This document shows positions 23,848-32,123 of a DNA stretch of 58,306 nucleotides, one piece after another. The stretch is from Myxococcales bacterium. GTDB lineage: Bacteria > Myxococcota > Myxococcia > Myxococcales > Myxococcaceae. Position numbers and translations under genes: made by a program. How positions within the stretch are numbered: position 1 is the first letter of the stretch; every line of letters begins with the position of its first letter. The stretch is from contig JACPVI010000047.1 of NCBI GenBank assembly GCA_016191815.1, positions 1 through 58,306 of the forward strand. The letters are read 5' to 3'. The notes under the pieces were generated by a model. It was not told where the DNA came from. It saw only the letters and a program-made list of their open reading frames with translations, and searched no databases.

Positions 23848-25008
23848 ATGCGCGGGACTGCAGCGTCCGAAGGAGCAACCATCAGCTTGCATCTCACCGA
23901 CGTCCAGGCGGCCGTGCAGCGCACCTTCGCGAGCTTCGCCGACCGCGAGCTTGTTGCGGCGGCCGACGAGCTGGACTCTCGCGGCGAGTTCCCCCGCGAG
24001 CTGTTCCGGCGCGTAGGCGAGCTCGGCTTCTTCGGCATGCGCTACCCGGAGAGCCTGGGCGGCTCCGGGGCCGACACGGTCTCCTTGTGCCTGGCCGCCG
24101 AGGAATTGGCCCGCGGGTGGCTCTCCCTCGCCGCCAGCTCGATGATGCAGGCCTTGATGGGCACCTATTTCGTGTACCGCTCCGGGAGCCCGGAGCTGCA
24201 CGAGCGGCTGCTCCGCCCGGCGATCCGCGGCGAGAAGATCGGCACCATCTGCATGACCGAGCCGGATGCGGGCAGCGATCTCAAGGCCATCTCCACGCGA
24301 GCGGAGAAGGACGGCGACGGCTACCGCATCACCGGGAAGAAGACCTGGATCACCAATGCCCCGGTGGCCGACTTCTTCACCGTCTTCGCGCGCACCCAAA
24401 GCGAGCTGTCCACCTTCGTCGTCGAGGCGCAGAGCGAGGGCGTCAAGCTCGGCCGGCCGATCGGGAAGATGGGCCTTCGCTGCTCGCCCACCTCCGAGGT
24501 GTTCTTCGAGGGCGTGCGCGTGCCCACCTCCATGCGCGTCGGCGAGGAGGGCCAGGGCGCCGATTTCCTCACGGAGATCCTCCCACAGATCCGCACCGCC
24601 ACCGGAGCCTTGGCCCTCGGCGTGGCCCGGGCGGCCTTCGAGGTGGCGGTCCGCTACGCCGGGGAGCGCAGGCAGTTCGGAAAGCCGATCGGGGAGTTCC
24701 AGGCCATCAAGCTTCGGCTCGCCGACATGGCGACCGAGATCTTCGCCTCCACCCAGGTAGTCCGCAGGGCGGCGGCGATGGCTGACGAAGGAGCACGCTC
24801 CGCGGGAGCGGCGGCGATGTGCAAGAGCTTCGCCTCCGAGTCGGCGGCCAGGGTGTGCGACGGGGCGGCCCGGGTGCTCGCCAGCTATGGCTACTCCACC
24901 GATTACCCGATCGAGCGGCTCTTGCGCGACGTGCGCTTCACCCTGATCGGCGGCGGCACACCAGAGATGCTGAAGCTGGCCATCGCAAAGGAGCTGGGAT
25001 GCGGCTAG
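23848..25008 (+). CDS. Acyl-CoA dehydrogenase family protein lacking the usual catalytic Glu
   Basis: The protein has 386 residues from the ATG at 23848; TTG codons at 23827 and 23887 are alternatives. Family marks are 'GELGFFGMRYPESLGGSGAD', 'GTICMTEPDAGSDLKAI', 'KTWITNAPVADFFTVFAR', 'RRQFGKPIGEFQAIKLRLAD' and 'DYPIERLLRDVR'. FAD-dependent alpha,beta-dehydrogenation of an acyl-CoA is expected. At the site where most members have Glu ('EGT') this protein has 'IGGGTPEM', and the alternative isovaleryl-type site aligns with 'LPQIRTATG', not Glu. The catalytic base is therefore unclear. The 3' end overlaps the thiolase gene. Confidence 0.88.
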   Translation: MRGTAASEGATISLHLTDVQAAVQRTFASFADRELVAAADELDSRGEFPRELFRRVGELGFFGMRYPESLGGSGADTVSLCLAAEELARGWLSLAASSMMQALMGTYFVYRSGSPELHERLLRPAIRGEKIGTICMTEPDAGSDLKAISTRAEKDGDGYRITGKKTWITNAPVADFFTVFARTQSELSTFVVEAQSEGVKLGRPIGKMGLRCSPTSEVFFEGVRVPTSMRVGEEGQGADFLTEILPQIRTATGALALGVARAAFEVAVRYAGERRQFGKPIGEFQAIKLRLADMATEIFASTQVVRRAAAMADEGARSAGAAAMCKSFASESAARVCDGAARVLASYGYSTDYPIERLLRDVRFTLIGGGTPEMLKLAIAKELGCG

Positions 25009-26201
25009 AGAAAACCTTCATTCCCTACGGCGCCTACTGGAGCACTCCGTTCGCGCGGTGGCAGGGCGCGCTGGCTTCCCACCACCCGCTCAGGCTCGCG
25101 GCGGAGAGCGGAAGGCGCGCCCTCGCCGCGCGGGGGGTGGATCTAAGGACCTGTTCTTCCCTGGTGCTGGGAGTCACCGTCCCCTCTCGCCACGCCTTCT
25201 ACGGCGCTCCGTGGGTGGCAGCGATGATGGGTGCCCCCGAGCTCACCGGCCCCACGCTGATGCAGGCCTGCGCCACCGGCGCCCGCTGCATCGCCAGCGC
25301 GGCGGCGGAGATCGAGTGCGGAGGCGGAGAGGCCGTGCTGGTGGTGACGGCCGACCGGACCTCGAACGGGCCGCACCTCTACTACCCGGATCCCTCCGGG
25401 CCGGGCGGGCGCGGAGAGGCCGAGGACTGGGTCTGGGACAACTTCAACTGCGACCCGGTGCCGAAGAACGCCATGGTGGAGACCGCCGAGAACGTGGCCC
25501 GCGAGGCCGGCCTCTCGCGCGAGGCGCAGGAGGCGATCACCCTCCGCCGCTACGAGCAGTACCAGGACGCGCTCAAGGACCGGTGCGCGTTCCAGAGGAG
25601 GTTCATGGCGCTGCCGTTCGAGCTGAAGGACGCCTCGGGCCGAAAGACCCTCGCCACGCTCGAGGGAGACGAAGGGGTGCATCCCACCACCGCCGAGGGG
25701 CTCGCGCGCCTCAAGCCGCTCTTGCCCGAGGGGACGGTCACCTTCGGGACCCAGACGCACCCCGCCGACGGGAACGCTGGCCTCATCGTGGCGAGCCGCG
25801 ATCGGGCGCGGGCGATGTCCAAAGACGCCGTGACGGTGCGGCTCGCCTCCTTCGCCCAGGCGAACGCGAAGAAGGGGTACATGGCCCAGGCGGTGGCGCC
25901 GGCGGCGAAGAAGGCGCTCGCCGACGCGGGCTATTCGGCCTCCGAGGTGAGCATCAAGACGCACAACCCGTTCGCCTTGAACGACCTGCTCCTCGGGCGA
26001 GAGCTGGGTGTCGCGCCCGAGTCCTTCAACAACTTCGGCTCGACGCTCGTATACGGGCACCCTCAGGCTCCAGCGGGAACGCGGCTGGTGCTGGAGCTGA
26101 TCGAAGAGCTGGTGCTCAAGGGTGGAGGCAGGGGCCTCTTCGCAGGCTGCGCCGCGGGCGACACCGCCGCCGCGCTGTGCCTCGAAGTGAGCTGCCGCTG
26201 A
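24999..26201 (+). CDS. Thiolase family protein (acetyl-CoA acyltransferase type)
   Basis: The protein has 400 residues. The ATG at 24999 has AAGGAG five bases upstream and overlaps the dehydrogenase by ten bases. The nucleophile is C91 in 'QACATGARCIASAA', the His is H354 in 'YGHPQAPAGTR', and the second Cys is C384 in 'FAGCAAGDTAAAL'. These positions match the classical thiolase Cys/His/Cys triad. 'IKTHNPFALNDLLLGRELGV' is a subfamily mark. It should cleave a 3-oxoacyl-CoA with CoA, the step after dehydrogenation and hydration; no hydratase or 3-hydroxyacyl-CoA dehydrogenase is present here. Confidence 0.88.
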   Translation: MRLEKTFIPYGAYWSTPFARWQGALASHHPLRLAAESGRRALAARGVDLRTCSSLVLGVTVPSRHAFYGAPWVAAMMGAPELTGPTLMQACATGARCIASAAAEIECGGGEAVLVVTADRTSNGPHLYYPDPSGPGGRGEAEDWVWDNFNCDPVPKNAMVETAENVAREAGLSREAQEAITLRRYEQYQDALKDRCAFQRRFMALPFELKDASGRKTLATLEGDEGVHPTTAEGLARLKPLLPEGTVTFGTQTHPADGNAGLIVASRDRARAMSKDAVTVRLASFAQANAKKGYMAQAVAPAAKKALADAGYSASEVSIKTHNPFALNDLLLGRELGVAPESFNNFGSTLVYGHPQAPAGTRLVLELIEELVLKGGGRGLFAGCAAGDTAAALCLEVSCR

Positions 26202-26266
26202 GGCCGGCTGCCGATTCTCGCCCCAGGGACCCAAACGGGCTCACGGCTTGACCTCCGGCGCCCCCG

Positions 26267-26692
26267 ATGGCAACAAGCCCGCCCATGAGCGAAGGTGGGC
26301 GACCCCGTTCCATCCGAGTGCTGATCGCCAAGCCAGGGCTGGACGGACACGACGTCGGCGCGAAGGTGGTGGCGCACGCCCTGCGCGAGGCCGGAATGGA
26401 AGTCATCTACACCGGCCTCCGGCGCACCCCAGAGGAGATCGCCCGCGCCGCCGTCCAGGAGGCAGTGGACGTGGTGGGGCTCTCGGTGCTCTCCGGCGCC
26501 CACCTCCCCCTGTGCGAAGCGGTGTCCAGGGCCCTTGCCCGGGAGGGGGTCGGCGACGCGCTGCTCCTGGTGGGCGGGGTGATTCCCGAGCGCGATCGCC
26601 CGGGCCTCGCCTCGCTGGGCTTCAAGGGCGTCTTTCCGTTCGGGAGCAGGCTCGACGAGGTGGTCACCTTCATCCGAGAGCACGTCCGATGA
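26267..26692 (+). CDS. Methylmalonyl-CoA mutase, cobalamin-binding small subunit
   Basis: This 141-residue protein corresponds to the isolated B12-binding domain. 'IAKPGLDGHDVGAKVVAHAL' contains the DxHxxG cobalamin His motif; 'LSVLSGAHLPL' and 'LVGGVIPERD' complete the nucleotide-tail pocket. An ATG at 26285 is an alternative start. The stop overlaps the ATG of the large subunit, so the two-chain mutase is made in a coupled way. No MeaB/ArgK-type chaperone gene is nearby. Confidence 0.92.
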   Translation: MATSPPMSEGGRPRSIRVLIAKPGLDGHDVGAKVVAHALREAGMEVIYTGLRRTPEEIARAAVQEAVDVVGLSVLSGAHLPLCEAVSRALAREGVGDALLLVGGVIPERDRPGLASLGFKGVFPFGSRLDEVVTFIREHVR

Positions 26693-28335
26693 CCGCGCCG
26701 CCCAAGGAAGCAGGCCCCCGCCCGGTCGTCCTCGAGTCGGGCGTGGAGGTGAAGGCATCGTATGGGTCCGAGGAGGTTGCGCGCGCCTGCGCGGCGTTGC
26801 CTCCGCTCCCCCGCGACGCGGGTGAGGACGCGATCGGCCGGCCCGGCGAGTACCCCTTCACCCGCGGCATCCACCCGCTGATGTACCGCAAGCAGCCGTG
26901 GACGATGCGGCAGTACGCCGGCTTCGGCACTGCGGCCGAGACGAACGCGCGCTTCAAGTACCTCATCGCCCAGGGCCAGACCGGACTCAACGTCGCGTTC
27001 GACCTGCCGACCCAGTGCGGCCTGGACTCCGATGATCCGCGGGCCGCGGCCGAAGTCGGACGCGTGGGGATGGCGGTGGACACCGTGCTGGACCTCGAGG
27101 AGGCCTTCGCGGGGATCGATCTCCAGAAGGTCACCGTCTCGCTGACCATCAACGCGGTGGCGCCGATCCTCCTGGCGATGGTGGCGTCCATCGCCAAGCG
27201 CCGGGGGATCGATCCAAAGCGGCTGCGGGGGACGCTCCAGAACGACATCCTCAAGGAGTTCATCGGTCGCGGGACCTGGATCTTCCCGGTGGACCCCTCG
27301 ATCAAACTGATCGGCGACACGGTGGAGTTCTGCGCGCGGGAGATGCCGCTGTACAGCCCGGTGAGCGTGTGCGGCTACCACATCCGCGAGTCGGGGGCGA
27401 CGCCGGTCCAGGAGATGGCGTGCGCCTTCCTCATCGCCCGGGCCTACACCGACCACGCACTCTCCCGGGGCCTGGGGATCGACGAGTTCGCCTCGCGCCT
27501 GTCGTTCAACTTCGACATCTACGGAAACCTCTTCGAGCAGGTGGCGAAGTTCCGCGCCGGCCGGCGGCTGTGGGCCCGAATCATGCGGGAGGAGTACGGC
27601 GCCAAGGACCCCCGCTCCTGCTGGATGCGGATGATCGCCGGCGGCGGCGGCGGGGGGCTCACCGTCGAGCAGCCCGAGCTGAACATCGTCCGCGGCGCCT
27701 ACTACGCGCTGATCAGCGCGCTCTCCGGCACCCAGACCATGGCGCTCTGCTCCTACGACGAGGCGTTCACCATTCCCTCCGAGCGGGCCGCGCGGATCTC
27801 GCTGCGCACCATGCAGATCCTGGTCGAGGAGATGGGCCTGTGCGACACGGTCGATCCCCTCGGAGGCTCCTGGTACGTGGAGACCCTCACCCATCAGCTC
27901 GAGGCGGAGATCCGGCGCGCGATGGAGGAGATCCAGAAGGAGGGCGGCATCGTCGCCGGAGTGAAGGACGGGCGGATCCAAGCGCGGGTCGCCCGCCAGG
28001 CGTACCAGCGGCAGCGGGATCTCGAGTCGGGCAAGCTCCGGAAGGTCGGCGTCAACTGCTACCGCGGGCAGGGCGATGAGGCGGAGATCGCCTTCCACCC
28101 GTTCGATCCCGCCCAAGCCCAAGCCCAAGCCCAACGGCTGGCAGAAGTGCGCAGGCGGCGCGACAGCGACGCCGCCCGGCGGGCGCTCGAGCGCGTCCGC
28201 GAGGCCGCGGCAGGCGGCGCCAACACGGTGCCTCCGCTCATCGAAGCGGTGGAAGCGCACGCCACGCTCGGCGAGATGGTCGGGGCGCTGCGCGAAGTCT
28301 ACGGCGGCTACGTGGAGCCGGTGAGGTTCGCGTGA
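26689..28335 (+). CDS. Methylmalonyl-CoA mutase large subunit
   Basis: The protein has 548 residues, the length of the catalytic domain without its B12 domain. 'WTMRQYAGFGTAAETNARFK' has the Tyr (Y76) that marks methylmalonyl-CoA rather than isobutyryl- or hydroxyisobutyryl-CoA specificity, and 'LQNDILKEFIGRGTWIFPVD' retains the matching Arg. It interconverts methylmalonyl-CoA and succinyl-CoA. Near 28110-28135 a CCCAAG tandem repeat encodes a run of Gln-Ala in the C-terminal linker. The pair presumably funnels pathway carbon to the TCA cycle. Confidence 0.92.
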   Translation: MTAPPKEAGPRPVVLESGVEVKASYGSEEVARACAALPPLPRDAGEDAIGRPGEYPFTRGIHPLMYRKQPWTMRQYAGFGTAAETNARFKYLIAQGQTGLNVAFDLPTQCGLDSDDPRAAAEVGRVGMAVDTVLDLEEAFAGIDLQKVTVSLTINAVAPILLAMVASIAKRRGIDPKRLRGTLQNDILKEFIGRGTWIFPVDPSIKLIGDTVEFCAREMPLYSPVSVCGYHIRESGATPVQEMACAFLIARAYTDHALSRGLGIDEFASRLSFNFDIYGNLFEQVAKFRAGRRLWARIMREEYGAKDPRSCWMRMIAGGGGGGLTVEQPELNIVRGAYYALISALSGTQTMALCSYDEAFTIPSERAARISLRTMQILVEEMGLCDTVDPLGGSWYVETLTHQLEAEIRRAMEEIQKEGGIVAGVKDGRIQARVARQAYQRQRDLESGKLRKVGVNCYRGQGDEAEIAFHPFDPAQAQAQAQRLAEVRRRRDSDAARRALERVREAAAGGANTVPPLIEAVEAHATLGEMVGALREVYGGYVEPVRFA

Positions 28336-28357
28336 GCGCAGCCGAGCAGAGGACTCG

Positions 28358-29788
28358 ATGACCGCCTACGCGCGCCCGGAGAGCTTGGAGGCCTTGGTGC
28401 GGGCCCTGTCGGAGCTTGGCCCCGGAGCGCGGGTCCTCGCCGGCGGGACCGATCTGATGCTCTCCGTGCGGGCGGGGAAGAGCTTCCCGGCGCTGATCAA
28501 CGTCTCCCGGGTCCCCGAGCTTTCGGAGCTGGCTGCCCGCGATGGCGCGCTGTGGATCGGCGGCGGCGTCACCGTCGCCCGGCTTCTCGGTTCCGCCGAG
28601 GTCCACGGCGGCGCGCTGGCCCTCTGGCAGGCAGCCGACCGCTTTGCCTCGCCGCTGGTCCGATCCCGGGCCACCGTGGGCGGAAACCTTTGCAACGCGT
28701 CGCCGGCCGCCGATCTCGCCCTCGCGCTGCTCGCGCTGGACGCGGAGGTGCACCTCGTCTCCGCGCAGGGCCGCCGCGCGCTGCCGGTCTCCGACTTCAT
28801 GCTGGGGCCGGGCAAGAGCGCGCTCGCTCAAGGGGAGGTGCTCACGGCGGTCCGGGTGCCCTTGCGCCCCGGCCTTTTGCAGCGATTCATCAAGAGCGGG
28901 ACCCGCCCCGCGCTGGAGATCGCTGCGGCTTCGGTGGCGGTGGCGCTATCGATGGAGCATGGCGTGGTGGTCGCTCCGCGCATCGCCTGCGGCGCCGTGG
29001 CGCCAGTGCCGGTGCGCGCCCGCTCGGCGGAGCGCGCCCTGGAGCGCCATGCGCTCACACCTGAGCGGATCGAGGAGGCGGCGTGCGCCGCGGCGACCGA
29101 GGTCCGGCCCATCGATGACGTGCGCGCATCGGCGCTCTATCGCCGGCGCCTGGTGGCCGCCTTCGTGCGGCGGAGCCTGGAAGAACTAGCCGCCGCCTCC
29201 ACGCCGGGAAACAGGGAAGCAACGCAGGCGCTGGGCCGCGGGCCGCCGACCAAGCAAGGAGGACGCCCTGCCCATGGGCAATTGGGCCTCGATTCCCTCG
29301 CGGAGCGCTCTGCCTCGCCAGCCGCACCCGCGGGCGACGAGGTGCCCATCGTGCTCGTGCTCAACGGCCGCCGAGTGGAGGCGCGCGTGTCTCCGACCAT
29401 GGCGCTGCTCGAGTTGGTCCGCGACCGGTTCCAGCTCAGCGGCTCCAAGTTGGGTTGCGGCGAAGGTGAGTGCGGCGCCTGCGCAATGCTCCTCGATGGC
29501 GAGCCGGTGCTCGGCTGCCTCACTCCCGCGGTCGACACCGACGGGCGGGAAGTCCGCACGGTGGAGGGCCTGCGCGACGGGGCGCAGCTTGGCAAGCTCC
29601 AGCAGGCTTTCGTCCGCGAGGGCGCGGTGCAGTGCGGCTTCTGCACCCCGGGGATGCTCGTCGCCGCGAGCGGACTGCTCGCCCGCCACCCCAACCCCAC
29701 CGAGGAGCAGATCTGCCGCGGGCTCGAGGGCAACCTCTGCCGCTGCACCGGCTACGTCGCGGTGATCGAGGCTGTGCGCGCGTCATGA
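28358..29788 (+). CDS. Molybdenum hydroxylase FAD subunit fused to the 2Fe-2S subunit
   Basis: The protein has 476 residues. Residues 1-~283 are a CoxM/XdhB-type FAD domain ('VLAGGTDLMLSVRAG', 'RATVGGNLCNASPAADLALA'). Residues ~327-476 are a CoxS-type protein with a plant-ferredoxin cluster ('CGEGECGACAMLLDGEP', from about C367) and a second cluster ('VQCGFCTPGMLVA', 'GNLCRCTGYVAVIEA'). These are normally separate chains. The ~45-residue linker (29200-29335) is low-complexity. It passes electrons between the molybdenum subunit downstream and an acceptor. The start ATG lies 22 bases after the mutase stop. Confidence 0.88.
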   Translation: MTAYARPESLEALVRALSELGPGARVLAGGTDLMLSVRAGKSFPALINVSRVPELSELAARDGALWIGGGVTVARLLGSAEVHGGALALWQAADRFASPLVRSRATVGGNLCNASPAADLALALLALDAEVHLVSAQGRRALPVSDFMLGPGKSALAQGEVLTAVRVPLRPGLLQRFIKSGTRPALEIAAASVAVALSMEHGVVVAPRIACGAVAPVPVRARSAERALERHALTPERIEEAACAAATEVRPIDDVRASALYRRRLVAAFVRRSLEELAAASTPGNREATQALGRGPPTKQGGRPAHGQLGLDSLAERSASPAAPAGDEVPIVLVLNGRRVEARVSPTMALLELVRDRFQLSGSKLGCGEGECGACAMLLDGEPVLGCLTPAVDTDGREVRTVEGLRDGAQLGKLQQAFVREGAVQCGFCTPGMLVAASGLLARHPNPTEEQICRGLEGNLCRCTGYVAVIEAVRAS

Positions 29789-29825
29789 ATCTGCGGCAAA
29801 GACTGGTCGGAGGGGGGGCTCGGCG

Positions 29826-32123
29826 ATGACGGCGAGGTGGATCGGCGCCCGCGTGCCGAAGCTGGACGCACCGGCGAAGGCGGCCGGGTCCACTCGGTAC
29901 CTCTCGGACCTCTCGCTGCCGGGGATGCTGCACGGGAAGATCCGCCGGAGCGACCGGGTCCACGCGCGGATCAAGCGGATCGACGTCTCGGCAGCGAGGG
30001 CGATGCCTCTCGTGCATGCGGTGATCACCGCGGAGGACATCTCCAACGTCCGCTTCGGGCACGGCAAGGACAACACGCCGCTCAAGGGGGACCGGGTGCG
30101 TTGCGTGCGGGACGAGCTCGCCGCGGTCGCGGCCGAGACCGAGGAGGCGGCGGAGGCGGCCTGCCGGGCGATCCGCGTCGAGTACGAGGACCTGCCGGCG
30201 GTGTTCGACCCGGAGGAGGCCATGCGCCCCGGGGCGCCTCAGCTCCACGAGGGCCGGCCGGACAACGTCGCCTTCACCTACGACTATTCCCACGGAGATA
30301 TCGCGCGCGGCGAGGCTCAGAGCGCCCACGTGGTGGAGGACAGCTACGAGCTGCAGTTCATGACCCACTGCTGCATGGGCGCCTCGGCGATCCTGGCGGC
30401 GTTCGAGCCCGACGGAAAGCTGACCCTGCACTCGCTCACCCAGGTGCCATTCCTCTACCGGCGGGACATGGCAGCGATCGTTGGAATGAGGCCGGAGGAC
30501 ATCCGGGTCATTCAGCCGGCGATCGGCGGCGCCTTCGGCTCCAAGCTGGACATCTACCCCTACGAGCCGATCGCGGTGCATCTCGCCCGGGCCACGGCCC
30601 GTCCGGTGCGCATCGTCTTCAGCCGGCAAGAGGAGTTTTTGGCCTCTCCCACCCGGCAGCCGGCGCGGATCCGCATGCGGAGCGGCTGCGATGCCGAGGG
30701 CAGGCTGACCTTCCGTGACGCAGACCTGGTATTGGACAACGGGGCCTACACGTCCTGGGGCGCGACCACTCCTTTCGTGATGATGCAGTCGGTCTCCTCG
30801 CTCTACCGGGTCCCCCATGTCCGGTTCAAGGCGGTGGTGCCCCACACCAACAACCCCTACAGCGGCTCGTTCCGCGGGTACGGGAATCTCCAGGCCACCT
30901 TCGCGGTGGAGTCCCAGCTCGACCAGCTCGCCCAGAAGCTGGGCGCCGACCCGCTGGAGCTGCGCCTGCGAAACTCGCACGAGGCAGGCGAGGAGACCGG
31001 GCAGGGGCTCCGCTTCGTGACCTGCGGATTGAAGGACTGCCTCGAGTCGGCCGCGAAGATGTCGGGCTGGAAGGCGAAGCGGCGGCCGCGGCACGACGAG
31101 CGGGTGCGCCGCGGCATCGGCATGGCCTCGATGCTCCACGTGGGCGGGGGAGCGAAGATCTACCGCTCCGACGGCTGCGGCTCGGCGCTGTCGATCGACG
31201 ACTTCGGGAAGGCGACGCTGATCACCGGCTCCACCGACATCGGGCAAGGCTCGGAGACCGTGCTGGCCCAGATCGTCGCGGAGGTGCTCGGGCTCTCGGT
31301 GGACCGGGTGAAGGTGATCAACACCGACACCGACGTGAAGCCCTGGGACGTAGGAGTTCACGCCTCGCGCACCAGCTACGTGGCGGGGAACTCGGCGCTG
31401 ATGGCGGCCTCCAAGGCGCGGGAGAAACTCCTCGGAGCCGCGGCGGAACAGCACCGCGTCCCGCCCTCAGAGCTTTCCCTGCGCGACGGCTTCGTCTGCC
31501 GGGGCGAGGAGCGCCTGGAGCCCCTGGACAAGCTCGTGCGGACTTTGCACTTCAGCGGCAAGCACGAGCTGCTCGCCACCCAGGCCTACTTCGAGCCCGG
31601 TTCGGTGCACCAGGACCGCGAGTTCCGCGGCAACGTCTCGCCCACCTACGCCTTCGGCACCCACGCGGTCGAGGTGGAGGTCGAGCTGGACACCGGGGTG
31701 GTGCGGCCGCTCGGCGTCTGGGCCGCCCACGACGTGGGGAAGGTGCTCAACGAGCTGGGGCTCGAGGGGCAGATCGAGGGAGGGGTGGTGATGGGGCTGG
31801 GCTACGCGCTCACCGAGGAGCTGAAGGTGCGCGAGGGCCGGATCCTCAACCCCTGCTTCCGCGACTACCACCTCCTCACCGCGCCCGAGGTGCCGCCCAT
31901 TCGCATGAGCTTCATCGAGACGGAAGATCCGACCGGCCCCTTCGGCGCCAAGGGCGTGGGCGAGGCGCCGGCGATCTGCGTGGCGGCCGCGGTGGCGAAC
32001 GCGGTCTTCCACGCCACCGGCGTGCGCTTCACCCGGCTGCCGCTGACGCCCGAGCGGGTGCTGGAGGGCCTGATCGCCGCCGGGGTCACCCAGGATCCGG
32101 CCGCGCCACGGAGCGGCTCATGA
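29826..32123 (+). CDS. Xanthine-dehydrogenase-family molybdopterin-binding subunit
   Basis: The protein has 765 residues, starting at an ATG preceded by GGAGGGGG. 'VIQPAIGGAFGSKLDIYPYE' and 'GSFRGYGNLQATFAVESQL' bind the pterin. The catalytic base is the Glu in 'FGAKGVGEAPAICVAAAVA' (E713). 'DIGQGSETVLAQIVAEVLGL' is also conserved. It should hydroxylate an aromatic or heterocyclic ring, or an acyl-CoA, using water. The substrate-channel residues ('FMTHCCMGASAILAAFEP') differ from xanthine dehydrogenase, so the substrate is unknown. Nicotinate-, aldehyde- or hydroxybenzoyl-CoA-type activity are options. Its stop overlaps the CoA-transferase start. Confidence 0.9.
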   Translation: MTARWIGARVPKLDAPAKAAGSTRYLSDLSLPGMLHGKIRRSDRVHARIKRIDVSAARAMPLVHAVITAEDISNVRFGHGKDNTPLKGDRVRCVRDELAAVAAETEEAAEAACRAIRVEYEDLPAVFDPEEAMRPGAPQLHEGRPDNVAFTYDYSHGDIARGEAQSAHVVEDSYELQFMTHCCMGASAILAAFEPDGKLTLHSLTQVPFLYRRDMAAIVGMRPEDIRVIQPAIGGAFGSKLDIYPYEPIAVHLARATARPVRIVFSRQEEFLASPTRQPARIRMRSGCDAEGRLTFRDADLVLDNGAYTSWGATTPFVMMQSVSSLYRVPHVRFKAVVPHTNNPYSGSFRGYGNLQATFAVESQLDQLAQKLGADPLELRLRNSHEAGEETGQGLRFVTCGLKDCLESAAKMSGWKAKRRPRHDERVRRGIGMASMLHVGGGAKIYRSDGCGSALSIDDFGKATLITGSTDIGQGSETVLAQIVAEVLGLSVDRVKVINTDTDVKPWDVGVHASRTSYVAGNSALMAASKAREKLLGAAAEQHRVPPSELSLRDGFVCRGEERLEPLDKLVRTLHFSGKHELLATQAYFEPGSVHQDREFRGNVSPTYAFGTHAVEVEVELDTGVVRPLGVWAAHDVGKVLNELGLEGQIEGGVVMGLGYALTEELKVREGRILNPCFRDYHLLTAPEVPPIRMSFIETEDPTGPFGAKGVGEAPAICVAAAVANAVFHATGVRFTRLPLTPERVLEGLIAAGVTQDPAAPRSGS

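Noticed and set aside
28105-28140. CCCAAG tandem repeat in the mutase gene as a phase-variation site
   Set aside because: The unit is six bases, so copy changes keep the frame and only alter a Gln-Ala linker.
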